This document shows positions 36,861 to 45,122 of a stretch of DNA of 64,000 bases, one piece after another. The position numbers and the translations under genes were made by a program. Location of the stretch: contig NZ_MWMO01000010.1 in the NCBI RefSeq assembly GCF_002556635.1, forward strand, positions 62,001 through 126,000, read 5' to 3'. Under the pieces are notes generated by a model. That model was not told the DNA's origin, did not search any database, and saw only the letters and a program-made list of their open reading frames with translations. Source of the DNA: Novosphingobium sp. PC22D (GTDB taxonomy: Bacteria; Pseudomonadota; Alphaproteobacteria; Sphingomonadales; Sphingomonadaceae). Numbering within the stretch: position 1 is the stretch's first letter; each line of letters begins with the position of its first letter.

Positions 36861-37457
36861 TCAGGACTCTCGCCAACCTGCATCGGCAAGATCGTCGGGT
36901 TCGTCTATATCTTTTGCAAGACCGTTCCCGAGGATCGCGCACGCGTTGTAGCCAATCCGCCTTGCCTCGGATCGATGGCGCGCGAAGCTTCCTGAGCCGT
37001 AGGCGAAGCGAAACCGGTCCGCGCCGGGCAGGGGCAGCGAGAGCGCATTTGTGCCGGTGCCGTGCCGGTCGGGGGCGACGCCGATGGTGTCGCGCGGCAG
37101 GTCGATGAGCCGTATGAGATCGGCCTGCGTGAGTAGCGGGAGGTCGCCCGCGAGCGTGACCACCCGGCCTCCGCCGCGATGCGCGACCTGGTCCAACGCC
37201 CATTGCAGCGCGACGTTGAGTCCGCCGCCCGGGTCTTCTGCCCATTCCACGCCGTCGCCTTGCGGCGCCGAGCCACCGATCACCAGCACCGCGTCGATCG
37301 CGTCGTAGGCGCGCGCGGTGGCGACGACATGCGCGAGCATGTCAGCGGCGAGGCGCGCCCGCTCGGCAGGCGAGAGCACGCCGGAGAGGCGGCTCTTGGC
37401 CCGCGAGGCGGGCTTGGCGGGAACGACGGCCCAGCAGGGTCCAGCGGGACTGATCAA
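36861..37457 (-). CDS. cofC: CofC-like guanylyltransferase of F420 biosynthesis
   Basis: A 198-residue nucleotidyltransferase that activates a three-carbon phosphoacid (2-phospholactate, phosphoenolpyruvate or 3-phosphoglycerate, depending on lineage) with GTP for attachment to Fo. It shows VVPAKPASRAKSRLSGVL at the N-terminus, VLVIGGS near residue 65, LNVALQWALD near 85, VVTLAGDLPLLT near 105, and GVAPDRHGTGTNALSL near 135. It starts with TTG overlapping the npdG stop, so it is translationally coupled. The substrate choice cannot be read from sequence. Confidence 0.88.
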   Translation of the reverse strand: MISPAGPCWAVVPAKPASRAKSRLSGVLSPAERARLAADMLAHVVATARAYDAIDAVLVIGGSAPQGDGVEWAEDPGGGLNVALQWALDQVAHRGGGRVVTLAGDLPLLTQADLIRLIDLPRDTIGVAPDRHGTGTNALSLPLPGADRFRFAYGSGSFARHRSEARRIGYNACAILGNGLAKDIDEPDDLADAGWRES

Positions 37458-38104
37458 GGAATCGCGGGGGCTTCGGCGAGCCGGGTGAAGCGGATCCCGG
37501 CACCGTCGGCCTTGTAGGTCTTGTTCATATAGATGAGGATCGAGGTCAGCGCTTCGGCCGCGGCCGAATTGGCCAGCGAGCCGCCCGATAGGCCGCGCAC
37601 GCCCATGCCGGGGCACAGGTCGAGCACGGCCTTGCGAGCCTCTACGTCGTCGCCGAACACCAGAACGTCGCAGTCGATCTCGTGATCGCTGTCGAGGTGA
37701 TGGGCCGAGACGTTGTGAAAGCCGGTGACGAGGCGCACGTCGTCGCCGAGATGCGCGCGCGCCTGCATCGCCGCGCTGCCTTCGGCGGGAAGCTGCACGC
37801 GCATGACCTTGGGCGGGACCAGCGGCACGGTCGTGTCGACGACGATCGCTGCCCCGACCTTGTCGCGGATCAGCGCGAGCGTGCCTTCCTGCGAGGCGTG
37901 GGGCACGGTGACGAAGACGAAGTCCTTTCCGACCGCGGCGTCGTCGTTCGCGGCAAAGCCGACGCCGCCGAGATCCTCGGCGGCGGCCTGCGCCTTCTCG
38001 GCCGAGCGCGATCCGATCGTCACCTCGTGCTCGGCCTTGGCCAGACGGCGCGCGATTCCCTTGCCGAGCGCTCCGGTGCCGCCGATTACCGCGATTTTCG
38101 CCAT
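37454..38104 (-). CDS. npdG: F420H2:NADP oxidoreductase (NADPH-dependent F420 reductase)
   Basis: A 216-residue Rossmann-fold enzyme that exchanges hydride between NADPH and F420. The N-terminus KIAVIGGTGALGKGIARR binds NADP, with the phosphate-binding TIGSRSAEKA following. VVDTTVPLV and TGFHNVSAHHL are typical of the family (Fno). It is the first gene of a minus-strand unit npdG-cofC, divergent from cofE. Preceding it are GGGAGAA and a promoter-like pair. It would supply F420H2 to the LLM oxidoreductase. Confidence 0.9.
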   Translation of the reverse strand: MAKIAVIGGTGALGKGIARRLAKAEHEVTIGSRSAEKAQAAAEDLGGVGFAANDDAAVGKDFVFVTVPHASQEGTLALIRDKVGAAIVVDTTVPLVPPKVMRVQLPAEGSAAMQARAHLGDDVRLVTGFHNVSAHHLDSDHEIDCDVLVFGDDVEARKAVLDLCPGMGVRGLSGGSLANSAAAEALTSILIYMNKTYKADGAGIRFTRLAEAPAIP

Positions 38105-38118
38105 TCTTTCGTTCTCCC

Positions 38119-38148
38119 GTTATCTTTCGGTTGCCTCTGAAGGACCAA
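38119..38148 (-). promoter_or_regulatory. Candidate promoter of npdG-cofC
   Basis: Read on the minus strand, TTGGTC (38148-38143) lies 18 bp before GATAAC (38124-38119), followed by a GGGAGAA ribosome site and the npdG ATG at 38104. The short distance from the -10 to the ATG makes this tentative. Confidence 0.3.
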
Positions 38149-38225
38149 AACCGATAGCCACGCGCGCAAACACAGCACGATGGGCGGCCGGTCAAGCCCA
38201 ATGCGCAACGACAGGGACGCAGGGC

Positions 38226-39008
38226 ATGTCGCAAATCGCTGAAATCCGCGCGTTCGCGCTTCCCGGGATGCCGCTGTTCGGCCCGGAAACGTCGATCGCC
38301 GACGAGATCCTAGCGTCGCTCGATCTCCTTGGCGAGACACTGCGCCCGGGCGACGTCTGCGTCGTCGCGCAAAAGATCGTATCGAAATGCGAAAGGCGCA
38401 CGCGCGATCTCGCCACCGTCGAGCCCGATGCGCGGGCGTGTGAGATCGCGGCGGCTACGGGGCGCGACCCGCGCGTGACGGATCTCATAAAGGCCGAGAG
38501 CAGCGAGCTGCTGCGCGTCACCCCGGCAGCGATCATCGCCCGTCATCGCACCGGGCACGTGCTGGCCAACGCCGGCATCGATGCCTCGAACGTGGCTGAC
38601 GGTGAAGACGAGCGCGTGCTGCTCTGGCCGCTCGATCCCGATTCGTCGGCACGGACGATTCGCGCCGGGATCGCCGATCGGACGGGCATCCGGCCGGCGG
38701 TCGTGATCGCCGACAGCATGGGCCGCGCCTGGCGGGTCGGCACGGTCGGCCACGCGATCGGCTGTGCCGGGCTTGCGGTGCTCGAGGATCGGCGCGGCAC
38801 CGGCCGTGACCTGTTCGGCCGCACCTTGCAGGCGACGATCGTCGCGGTGGCGGATTCGGTCGCGGCGGCCGCGACACTGGCGATGGGCGAGGGTGACGAG
38901 GGCACGCCCGTCGCGATCGTGCGCGGCGCGGAGCGCTGGGTGAGCGCGGACGATGGCCCGGGCGCGGTCAGCGGCCTGCGTCCGCTCGAGCAGGACATGT
39001 TCCGATGA
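38226..39008 (+). CDS. cofE: Coenzyme F420-0:L-glutamate ligase
   Basis: A 260-residue GTP-dependent ligase that adds glutamate residues to F420-0. It has GDVCVVAQKIVSKCE near residue 40, LIKAESSELLR near 95, TGHVLANAGIDASN near 115, and VIADSMGRAWRVGTVGHAIG near 160. It is the single-domain (archaeal-length) form: the C-terminal nitroreductase-like domain of actinobacterial FbiB is absent. The ATG at 38226 begins the conserved sequence, and its end overlaps cofD by ATGA. Confidence 0.92.
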   Translation: MSQIAEIRAFALPGMPLFGPETSIADEILASLDLLGETLRPGDVCVVAQKIVSKCERRTRDLATVEPDARACEIAAATGRDPRVTDLIKAESSELLRVTPAAIIARHRTGHVLANAGIDASNVADGEDERVLLWPLDPDSSARTIRAGIADRTGIRPAVVIADSMGRAWRVGTVGHAIGCAGLAVLEDRRGTGRDLFGRTLQATIVAVADSVAAAATLAMGEGDEGTPVAIVRGAERWVSADDGPGAVSGLRPLEQDMFR

Positions 39009-39952
39009 GCCATGTCCTCGCGCTCAGCGGCGGCGTCGGTGGCGCCAAGCTCGCGGCGGGGCTCGCCGCCGTGCTGGCGCCCGAGGACCTCACGATCGTC
39101 GTCAACACCGGCGACGATTTCGAGCATCTCGGGCTGACGGTGTGTCCCGACATCGACTCGGTCACTTACGCGCTTGCCGGGCTCAACGACACCGAGCGGG
39201 GCTGGGGCGTGAAGGACGAGACCTGGCAGGCCATGGCGATGCTGCGCGATCTTGGCGCGCCCGACTGGTTCAACCTTGGCGACCGCGATCTCGGCATGCA
39301 CCTTGCCCGCAGCGCGCGGCTGCGCGCGGGCGAGAGCCTCTCCGAAGCGACCGAGGCGCTTACGCGCAGCCTCGGCATCGCGCCGCGCGTCGTGCCCATG
39401 AGCGATGCGCCGGTGCGTACCCAGATCGAGACCGAGGCGGGCTGGCTCGAATTTCAGCACTACTTCGTGCGCGAGCAGTGCCGCCCCGTCGCGCGCGCGA
39501 TCCGCTTCGCCGGAGGCGGGCTGGCGGAGCCGTCGCCAGCCTTCGCCGAGACGCTGGCGCGGCCCGACCTGGGCGCGGTGATCGTGTGTCCCTCAAATCC
39601 CTTTCTCAGCGTCGATCCCATCCTTGCCCTTGCCGGCGTTGGCGAGGCCCTGCAGGCGCGTGACGTGCCCGTCGTCGCGGTCTCGCCGATCGTCGGGGGC
39701 ACCGCGATCAAGGGGCCGCTCGCGAAACTGATGGGCGAACTCGGACAACCGGTTTCGAACGCCGCGATCGCGGCGCATTACGGAGCGTTGATCGACCATC
39801 TCGTGATTGATTCCTCGGACCGTGCCGAGGCGGAGGGGTTGCGTGCTGCCGGCCTTTCCGTCACGATTACCCATACAGTCATGTGCGATGCCGAGGATCG
39901 GGAGCGGCTTGCGCGCGTAGCACTGTCGGCAGCCCGAACAGAAACAGGATGA
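39005..39952 (+). CDS. cofD: 2-phospho-L-lactate transferase (CofD/FbiA)
   Basis: A 315-residue enzyme that transfers the phospho-three-carbon acid from its GDP-activated form to Fo, giving (dehydro-)F420-0. The N-terminal LALSGGVGGAKLAAGL binds nucleotide, VNTGDDFEHLGLTVCPDIDS binds Fo, and PSNPFLSVDPILA and PIVGGTAIKGP are conserved. It overlaps cofE upstream and fbiC downstream by ATGA, giving tight co-translation of the three genes. Confidence 0.95.
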   Translation: MSHVLALSGGVGGAKLAAGLAAVLAPEDLTIVVNTGDDFEHLGLTVCPDIDSVTYALAGLNDTERGWGVKDETWQAMAMLRDLGAPDWFNLGDRDLGMHLARSARLRAGESLSEATEALTRSLGIAPRVVPMSDAPVRTQIETEAGWLEFQHYFVREQCRPVARAIRFAGGGLAEPSPAFAETLARPDLGAVIVCPSNPFLSVDPILALAGVGEALQARDVPVVAVSPIVGGTAIKGPLAKLMGELGQPVSNAAIAAHYGALIDHLVIDSSDRAEAEGLRAAGLSVTITHTVMCDAEDRERLARVALSAARTETG

Positions 39953-42276
39953 CCATGGCGCGCGACGACAGTGCACTGATCGATTATTTGCTCAATTCCC
40001 CGCTCGAAACGCTCCAGGCCGAGGCCAGGGCCCGCCGCGACGCGCGCGGTCCGGCGCGGATGACCTATTCGCCCAAGGTCTTCATTCCGTTGACGCGGCT
40101 GTGCGCCGACGTGTGCCACTATTGCACGTTCGCGACCACGCCCTCGCGGCTCGAAGCGCCCTTCCTCTCCGAGGATCAGGTGCTCGGGATCGCGCGCGCC
40201 GGTGCGGCGGCGGGCTGCAAGGAAGCGCTGTTCACGCTCGGCGACGCGCCCGAGCGCCGCTACGCCGTCGCGCGCGACTGGCTCGCCGAGCGCGGCTTCT
40301 CGCGGACGATCGATTACGTGCGCCACTGCGCCGCACGGGTATTGGAGGAAACCGGGCTGCTGCCCCACGTCAACGCGGGCATTCTTGCCGAGGACGACTA
40401 CCGCATGCTCCGCCCGGTCGCCGCGTCGGTGGGTCTCATGCTCGAAAGCACTTCCGAGCGGCTGCTCGAGAAGGGTGCGGCGCACCATGGTTCGCCCGAC
40501 AAGGTTCCGGCCTTGCGGATCGAATCGCTCGCGGCGGCCGGGCGCGCGCGGGTGCCGACCACCAGCGGCATCCTGATCGGCATCGGCGAGGCGCCGCACG
40601 AACGCATCGAGGCGCTGCTCGCGCTGCGCGACCTGCATCGCGAGCACGGCCACCTGCAGGAAGTGATCGTCCAGAACTTCTGCCCCAAGCCCGGCACCAA
40701 GATGGCGCAGGCGCCCGAGGCTTCCGAAGCCGATTTCCTGCGAGTGATCGCGGCCGCGCGGATCGTGCTGCCCGAGGAGGTGTCGGTTCAGGCGCCGCCC
40801 AACCTCAACGACGAGCGGCTTGCCGAGCTGATCGACTGCGGCATCGACGACTGGGGCGGGATTTCTCCGGTCACGCTCGATCACGTCAATCCCGAGGCGC
40901 CGTGGCCCGAGGTCGAGCAGCTCGCCGAAGTCTGCGCGCGCGCGGGCCTGCCGCTCGCCGAGCGGCTGACGATCTACCCGCGCTATCTCGCGAGCGACGA
41001 CCGCTCGTGGCTCGATCCCGCGATCCGGCCCGCGGTGCTGCGTCTGTCCGACAGCGAGGGGCTCGCTCGCGACAGCCGCTGGAGCCCCGGTGTCGCCGAG
41101 CCCGTGCCGGGCACGACCGATGCGCCGCTCGGGCCGATCCTGCGCGGTCCCGGCAGCAGGCGCATCGACCATATCCTCGAGCGCGCGGCGTGTGGCGCCG
41201 AACTCGGCGAGTCCGAGATCACGACGCTCTTCACCGCACGCGGCGCTGGCGCGCGGGCCGTGGTCGAGGCCGCCGATGCGCTGCGCGTAGAGGCCATGGG
41301 CGAGACCGTGACCTACGTCGTCAACCGCAACATCAACTACACCAACATCTGCACCCACGCCTGTTCGTTCTGCGCGTTCTCGAAGACCAGCAGCAAGGCG
41401 GGTTTCCGCGACAAGCCCTATGATCTCGACCTTGAGGAGATCGCCGAAAGGGCGCGCGAGGCCGAGGCGCGCGGAGCGAGCGAGGTCTGCCTGCAGGGCG
41501 GCATCCACCCGCGCTATACGGGCGAGACCTACCTCGCGATCCTGCGCGCGGTGAAGGACGCCTGTCCCTCGCTGCATGTCCACGCCTTCTCGCCGCTCGA
41601 AGTGAGCCAGGGCGCGCGCACGCTGGGCATGCCGGTGATCGACTATCTGCGGCGCCTGAAGGATGCCGGGCTTGGCTCGCTCCCGGGCACGGCGGCGGAG
41701 ATCCTGTGCGACGACATCCGCGCGCAGATCTGCCCGGACAAGCTGACCACCGCCGAATGGCTGTCGGTCGTCGGCGACGCGCACCGTGTTGGCCTGCCGA
41801 CGACGTCGACGATCATGTTCGGCCACCTCGAACGCCCCGAACACTGGGCGCGCCACTTGCTGGCGCTGCGCCGGCAGCAGGGCGAGACGGGCGGCTTCAC
41901 CGAATTCGTGCCGCTGCCGCTGGTCCACATGGAAGCGCCGTTCTACCGCCGGGGCGAGAGCCGCAAGGGCCCAACCTGGCGCGAGGCGGTGATGATGCAC
42001 GCGGTTGCGCGGATCGCGCTGCACGGGTCGATCCCGTCGATCCAGTGCTCATGGGTCAAGCTAGGCGTCGAGGGCGCGGCGGCCATGCTCAACGCGGGCT
42101 GCAACGACCTGGGCGGCGTGCTGATGAACGAAAGCATCAGCCGCGCGGCGGGCGCGAGCCACGGCCAGGAACTCAGCGTCGACGTGCTGCGCGCGGCCGC
42201 GCAGAGCGCCGGCCGTCCGCTGCGCCAGCGCACCACGCTCTACGGGCGCGTCGCCTGCGAGAGCGAGTGCGCCTGA
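39949..42276 (+). CDS. fbiC: Fo synthase, fused CofG-CofH (FbiC)
   Basis: A 775-residue fusion of two radical-SAM enzymes that together make the deazaflavin Fo from tyrosine and a pyrimidine precursor. The N-terminal CofG part has the cluster motif CADVCHYC near residue 51, and the C-terminal CofH part has CTHACSFC near residue 467, both CxxxCxxC. The fused form is typical of actinobacterial FbiC, while archaea have separate proteins. It starts at the ATG overlapping the cofD stop. It ends 6 bases before the convergent VOC gene. The identity is firm, because few other proteins carry this double motif. Confidence 0.96.
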   Translation: MTMARDDSALIDYLLNSPLETLQAEARARRDARGPARMTYSPKVFIPLTRLCADVCHYCTFATTPSRLEAPFLSEDQVLGIARAGAAAGCKEALFTLGDAPERRYAVARDWLAERGFSRTIDYVRHCAARVLEETGLLPHVNAGILAEDDYRMLRPVAASVGLMLESTSERLLEKGAAHHGSPDKVPALRIESLAAAGRARVPTTSGILIGIGEAPHERIEALLALRDLHREHGHLQEVIVQNFCPKPGTKMAQAPEASEADFLRVIAAARIVLPEEVSVQAPPNLNDERLAELIDCGIDDWGGISPVTLDHVNPEAPWPEVEQLAEVCARAGLPLAERLTIYPRYLASDDRSWLDPAIRPAVLRLSDSEGLARDSRWSPGVAEPVPGTTDAPLGPILRGPGSRRIDHILERAACGAELGESEITTLFTARGAGARAVVEAADALRVEAMGETVTYVVNRNINYTNICTHACSFCAFSKTSSKAGFRDKPYDLDLEEIAERAREAEARGASEVCLQGGIHPRYTGETYLAILRAVKDACPSLHVHAFSPLEVSQGARTLGMPVIDYLRRLKDAGLGSLPGTAAEILCDDIRAQICPDKLTTAEWLSVVGDAHRVGLPTTSTIMFGHLERPEHWARHLLALRRQQGETGGFTEFVPLPLVHMEAPFYRRGESRKGPTWREAVMMHAVARIALHGSIPSIQCSWVKLGVEGAAAMLNAGCNDLGGVLMNESISRAAGASHGQELSVDVLRAAAQSAGRPLRQRTTLYGRVACESECA

Positions 42277-42282
42277 GCGCGC

Positions 42283-42750
42283 TCACATCGCCCGGATCTG
42301 GTCCCAGGCGGCATCGGTCATCCAGGTGTACTCGAGATAGTGCCCGACCAGCGGCCGTGCATCGAGGTAGAGGAACTTGAGCGCATCGCCGCCCATGTCG
42401 CGTTCCATCGCCACCGGCAGGTCCTGCTTGGCGACGCGCGCGCGGAAATCGCTCCAGTCGGACACCCGCGCGCAGGTCTGGTGAAAGCGCAGCGGCCCGC
42501 CGTTCGAGACGCAGTTGCCATAGATGCCGAGCGGGTCCGTGAGAGGCTGGATCAGTTCGTACTGCATCTCGCCGATCCAGATGAAGGCCAGCTTCATCCG
42601 GTTGACGACCTCGCCCCGCGGGGAATCGACCGGCTGGTCGACTTCGATGACCCGCGGCTCGTGCGTCATCCCGCGCCCGCGGAACTGGGCGATGCCTTCC
42701 TCGATATCGTCGCAGACATAGCCGAGTTGGTAGAGATGTCCCTCGATCAT
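42283..42750 (-). CDS. VOC (glyoxalase-fold) protein
   Basis: A 155-residue member of the vicinal oxygen chelate superfamily. It begins with the beta-alpha-beta module YQLGYVCDDIEEGIAQF and has candidate metal ligands in YELIQPL, FHQTCARV and HYLEYTW. Such proteins include epimerases, lyases and dioxygenases; the reaction here is unknown. It is 2 bases from the sulfotransferase gene on the same strand and likely co-transcribed with it. Confidence 0.75.
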   Translation of the reverse strand: MIEGHLYQLGYVCDDIEEGIAQFRGRGMTHEPRVIEVDQPVDSPRGEVVNRMKLAFIWIGEMQYELIQPLTDPLGIYGNCVSNGGPLRFHQTCARVSDWSDFRARVAKQDLPVAMERDMGGDALKFLYLDARPLVGHYLEYTWMTDAAWDQIRAM

Positions 42751-42752
42751 CG

Positions 42753-43919
42753 TCAGCCCTCCATCGCGACGTCGTAACGCGCCAGGTAGCGTTCGAAGAG
42801 TGGGACGAGGTCGTCCTTGGTCAGTCCGTACTGCGCCAGCTTGTATTCATGCTTGCCGAACTTGTTCTGCGGATTGTCGTCGATCCAGCCCTGGATTCCG
42901 GCTTCGGCCTCGCTGGTCCATTCATCGCCCAGCGCCTTGTAAAGGGCCTTCATGGTGGCCAGCGGATCGTCGAGCAGGCGATCGTAGTGGACGTCGATCA
43001 CCCGATCCTCGCCGTGCTTGTCGCGGAAGTCCATGATCCGTTCGGCGTGCTGCTGCGCCTGCCACGGGTAGTTCTCGCCCAGCCATTCGGTGTCGGGTTT
43101 GCCGAGATAGGCATAATGGCTCATCGAAATGATCGAGCACAGAGACGCGGTGGCGGAATAGGGATCGCGGTGAGTCCAGACGAGCCGCGCATCGGGATAT
43201 TCCTTGATGAGATAGTCCAGATGCAGCGCGTGGCTGGGCATCTTGAGGTTCCACACGCCGGTGTTGTGGTGCTGCAGCGTTTGCAGGAACTTGCGGTGAT
43301 AGGAATAGGCGCTCGTCATGTCGGCGCCGAAGATGAACTCGCGGTAGCCCGGCAGCTTGCCTTTCGATTCGATCATCAGCGTCTTGAAGTCGTGCGCCAG
43401 GAACCAGACGCATTCGTGCGGGTAGATCGGCGAGGAGCGGTAGACCTTGCCCATCTCGGGCCGGGCCTCGAGCATCGCGCGATGGGCCTCGAGCTTGGCC
43501 AGCGCGCGCGGATCGGTCTTGAGCATGCCTGCCTGCGCCGGCGGCACCGGCTCCTCGATCTCCCATTCGAGTGGCGAGCGCCGCGCCGGATCGGCGGCGA
43601 GCAGGTTCGACAGCAGCGTGGTGCCGGTGCGGGGGATGCCGAAGACGAAAACCGGCCGCTCGATCTTGCGGCTCGTCAGCTCGGGGTTCTGCCGCAAGTA
43701 GTCGGCGACGCGCAGGCGATTGCCGAGATAGGTCACACAATCGTTCGCGGCGCGCTCGATGCCTCCGTCGGTAACGATCCCCTGGGCGATGCCGCGATTG
43801 AAATCGTCGACGAAGACGGTGAGGCCCTCGCGATAAGATTCGCTGTCGAAGCTGTCGAGGCCCGTGGCCTTCACGGCTTGATCGACGAGCGCGTCGGCGT
43901 TGAGCTGCGGTTGCGCCAT
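42753..43919 (-). CDS. Sulfotransferase-family protein
   Basis: A 388-residue protein of the sulfotransferase family (Sulfotransfer_3-like). The 5'-phosphosulfate loop is FVFGIPRTGTTLLSNLL near residue 90. The 3'-phosphate-binding stretch is DARLVWTHRDPYSATASLCSI near residue 235, and the KMPSHALHLDYL stretch is close to the substrate site. It would transfer sulfate from PAPS to an unidentified acceptor. The cysD-cysNC-cysQ cluster 6 kb away makes PAPS and clears PAP. Confidence 0.85.
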   Translation of the reverse strand: MAQPQLNADALVDQAVKATGLDSFDSESYREGLTVFVDDFNRGIAQGIVTDGGIERAANDCVTYLGNRLRVADYLRQNPELTSRKIERPVFVFGIPRTGTTLLSNLLAADPARRSPLEWEIEEPVPPAQAGMLKTDPRALAKLEAHRAMLEARPEMGKVYRSSPIYPHECVWFLAHDFKTLMIESKGKLPGYREFIFGADMTSAYSYHRKFLQTLQHHNTGVWNLKMPSHALHLDYLIKEYPDARLVWTHRDPYSATASLCSIISMSHYAYLGKPDTEWLGENYPWQAQQHAERIMDFRDKHGEDRVIDVHYDRLLDDPLATMKALYKALGDEWTSEAEAGIQGWIDDNPQNKFGKHEYKLAQYGLTKDDLVPLFERYLARYDVAMEG

Positions 43920-44046
43920 GGATTCGGCTCCTCTGTCCCGTTCGTATCCGGGGCCGCTGCGGGCCCTTGCCTTGCACTAGCGCTTTGGCGCGACTGGTTG
44001 GCAACGCGGCTGGGTTGTCAATTCGGGACGGGCCGTCGATTTCGGG

Positions 44047-44940
44047 TCAAGACCCGACAGGAGACTCGCGCGTGACGAAGTGGCCCTGGCGGTCACGGAA
44101 GGCGCTCGGCGTCGTCCCGACCGCGCGGCGGAACGCGAAGGCGAAGCTGGACGGCGAAGCAAACCCCAGTGCGAAGGCGATCGTCTTGACGCTCTCGCCC
44201 GCCATGAGGCGGCGCTTGGCGGCTTCCATCCGACGCTGCTCGACATGGTCTCCGATCGAGCACGAGCGGCTCACTTTGAAACCTCGCGTGAGCTGGCGAA
44301 CCGAAATCGCGCACAAGTCCGCCAGTTCGCTCAGCGTCGGCGGCGGTGCGTCGGCCGCGAGGCGCTCATCGATCAGCCGCAGCCGCCATCCGGCGAGCCC
44401 GCCTGTGATCGGCCGTTCGGCCACTTCGAGGCAGTAGCGCCCCAGCTCGACCGCGAGTTCGCCGTTAAGGAACGCGATCATCCGCGCGCTGGCGAGACCC
44501 GGATGACGCACTTCCTCGGTCAGTCGGAACAGCAGCGCGCGGATTCGGGCGCTGGAGATGTCGAGCGTGGCGGCAAGGTGCTGGTCGTCCCATTCGAGCC
44601 GCTGGCCGACGATCTCGTGGATCGGCGCCGGATCGAGTTCGCATACCAGCGAGGCCTGTCGCCCGCTGCCGCCGCCGATGAACAGCGTCTCGCCAGGCGG
44701 CAGCAGGACTATGTCGCCGAGCGGTTCGAGACGAGTCGGGCCCCAGCGGTCGCGATAGCCCGCGCGGGCGTTGGGCGGGCGCGGCGTGAGGCACATGTTG
44801 AGGTAGTATGTGTCGCTTGGCGGAAACAGCGAGGCGGTTGGCGCGGCAATGTCGAAGCGCACGATCTGGGCGCGCAGGCCCGGGCTCATGGCTTGCGCGT
44901 CGACGATGACTCTTGCCTGGTTGTCCGGGTCCCGGGGCAC
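44047..44940 (-). CDS. AraC-family transcriptional regulator
   Basis: A 297-residue regulator. The N-terminal 180 residues are a sensor domain (beta-rich start with SDTYYLNMCLTPRP), and the C-terminal 100 residues are the AraC double helix-turn-helix, with LADLCAISVRQLTRGFK and the second motif SVKTIAFALGFASPSSFAFAFRR. It is divergent from the SDR-dehydrogenase-MBL operon across a 182-base gap and is the obvious candidate to control it. The 127 bases between this gene and the sulfotransferase gene hold no gene I can support. Confidence 0.9.
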   Translation of the reverse strand: MPRDPDNQARVIVDAQAMSPGLRAQIVRFDIAAPTASLFPPSDTYYLNMCLTPRPPNARAGYRDRWGPTRLEPLGDIVLLPPGETLFIGGGSGRQASLVCELDPAPIHEIVGQRLEWDDQHLAATLDISSARIRALLFRLTEEVRHPGLASARMIAFLNGELAVELGRYCLEVAERPITGGLAGWRLRLIDERLAADAPPPTLSELADLCAISVRQLTRGFKVSRSCSIGDHVEQRRMEAAKRRLMAGESVKTIAFALGFASPSSFAFAFRRAVGTTPSAFRDRQGHFVTRESPVGS

Positions 44941-44959
44941 GCGGCCTGTCCCTCCCTTG

Positions 44960-44991
44960 CAATGCGCGCCCGGCGCGGGGGCGCCGCATTG
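44960..44991. promoter_or_regulatory. Hairpin/dyad between divergent AraC and SDR genes
   Basis: CAATGCG (44960-44966) and CGCATTG (44985-44991) are perfect complements, extended inward by a CGCCC/GGGCG pairing with a bulge. It lies 20 bases before the AraC gene start and could be an operator or a leader hairpin. Confidence 0.35.
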
Positions 44992-45122
44992 TGTCTGTTT
45001 CTCTATGATGCGGCTTGATGTCTACGCTGCGGGGCCTTGCGGGGCAAGCCACTGAGGCCGAGTCTCCGGGCCGAGAAAGGCGTTGCCGCGAGCGCCGCAA
45101 ATGGGATCGAGGAGACAAAGGC

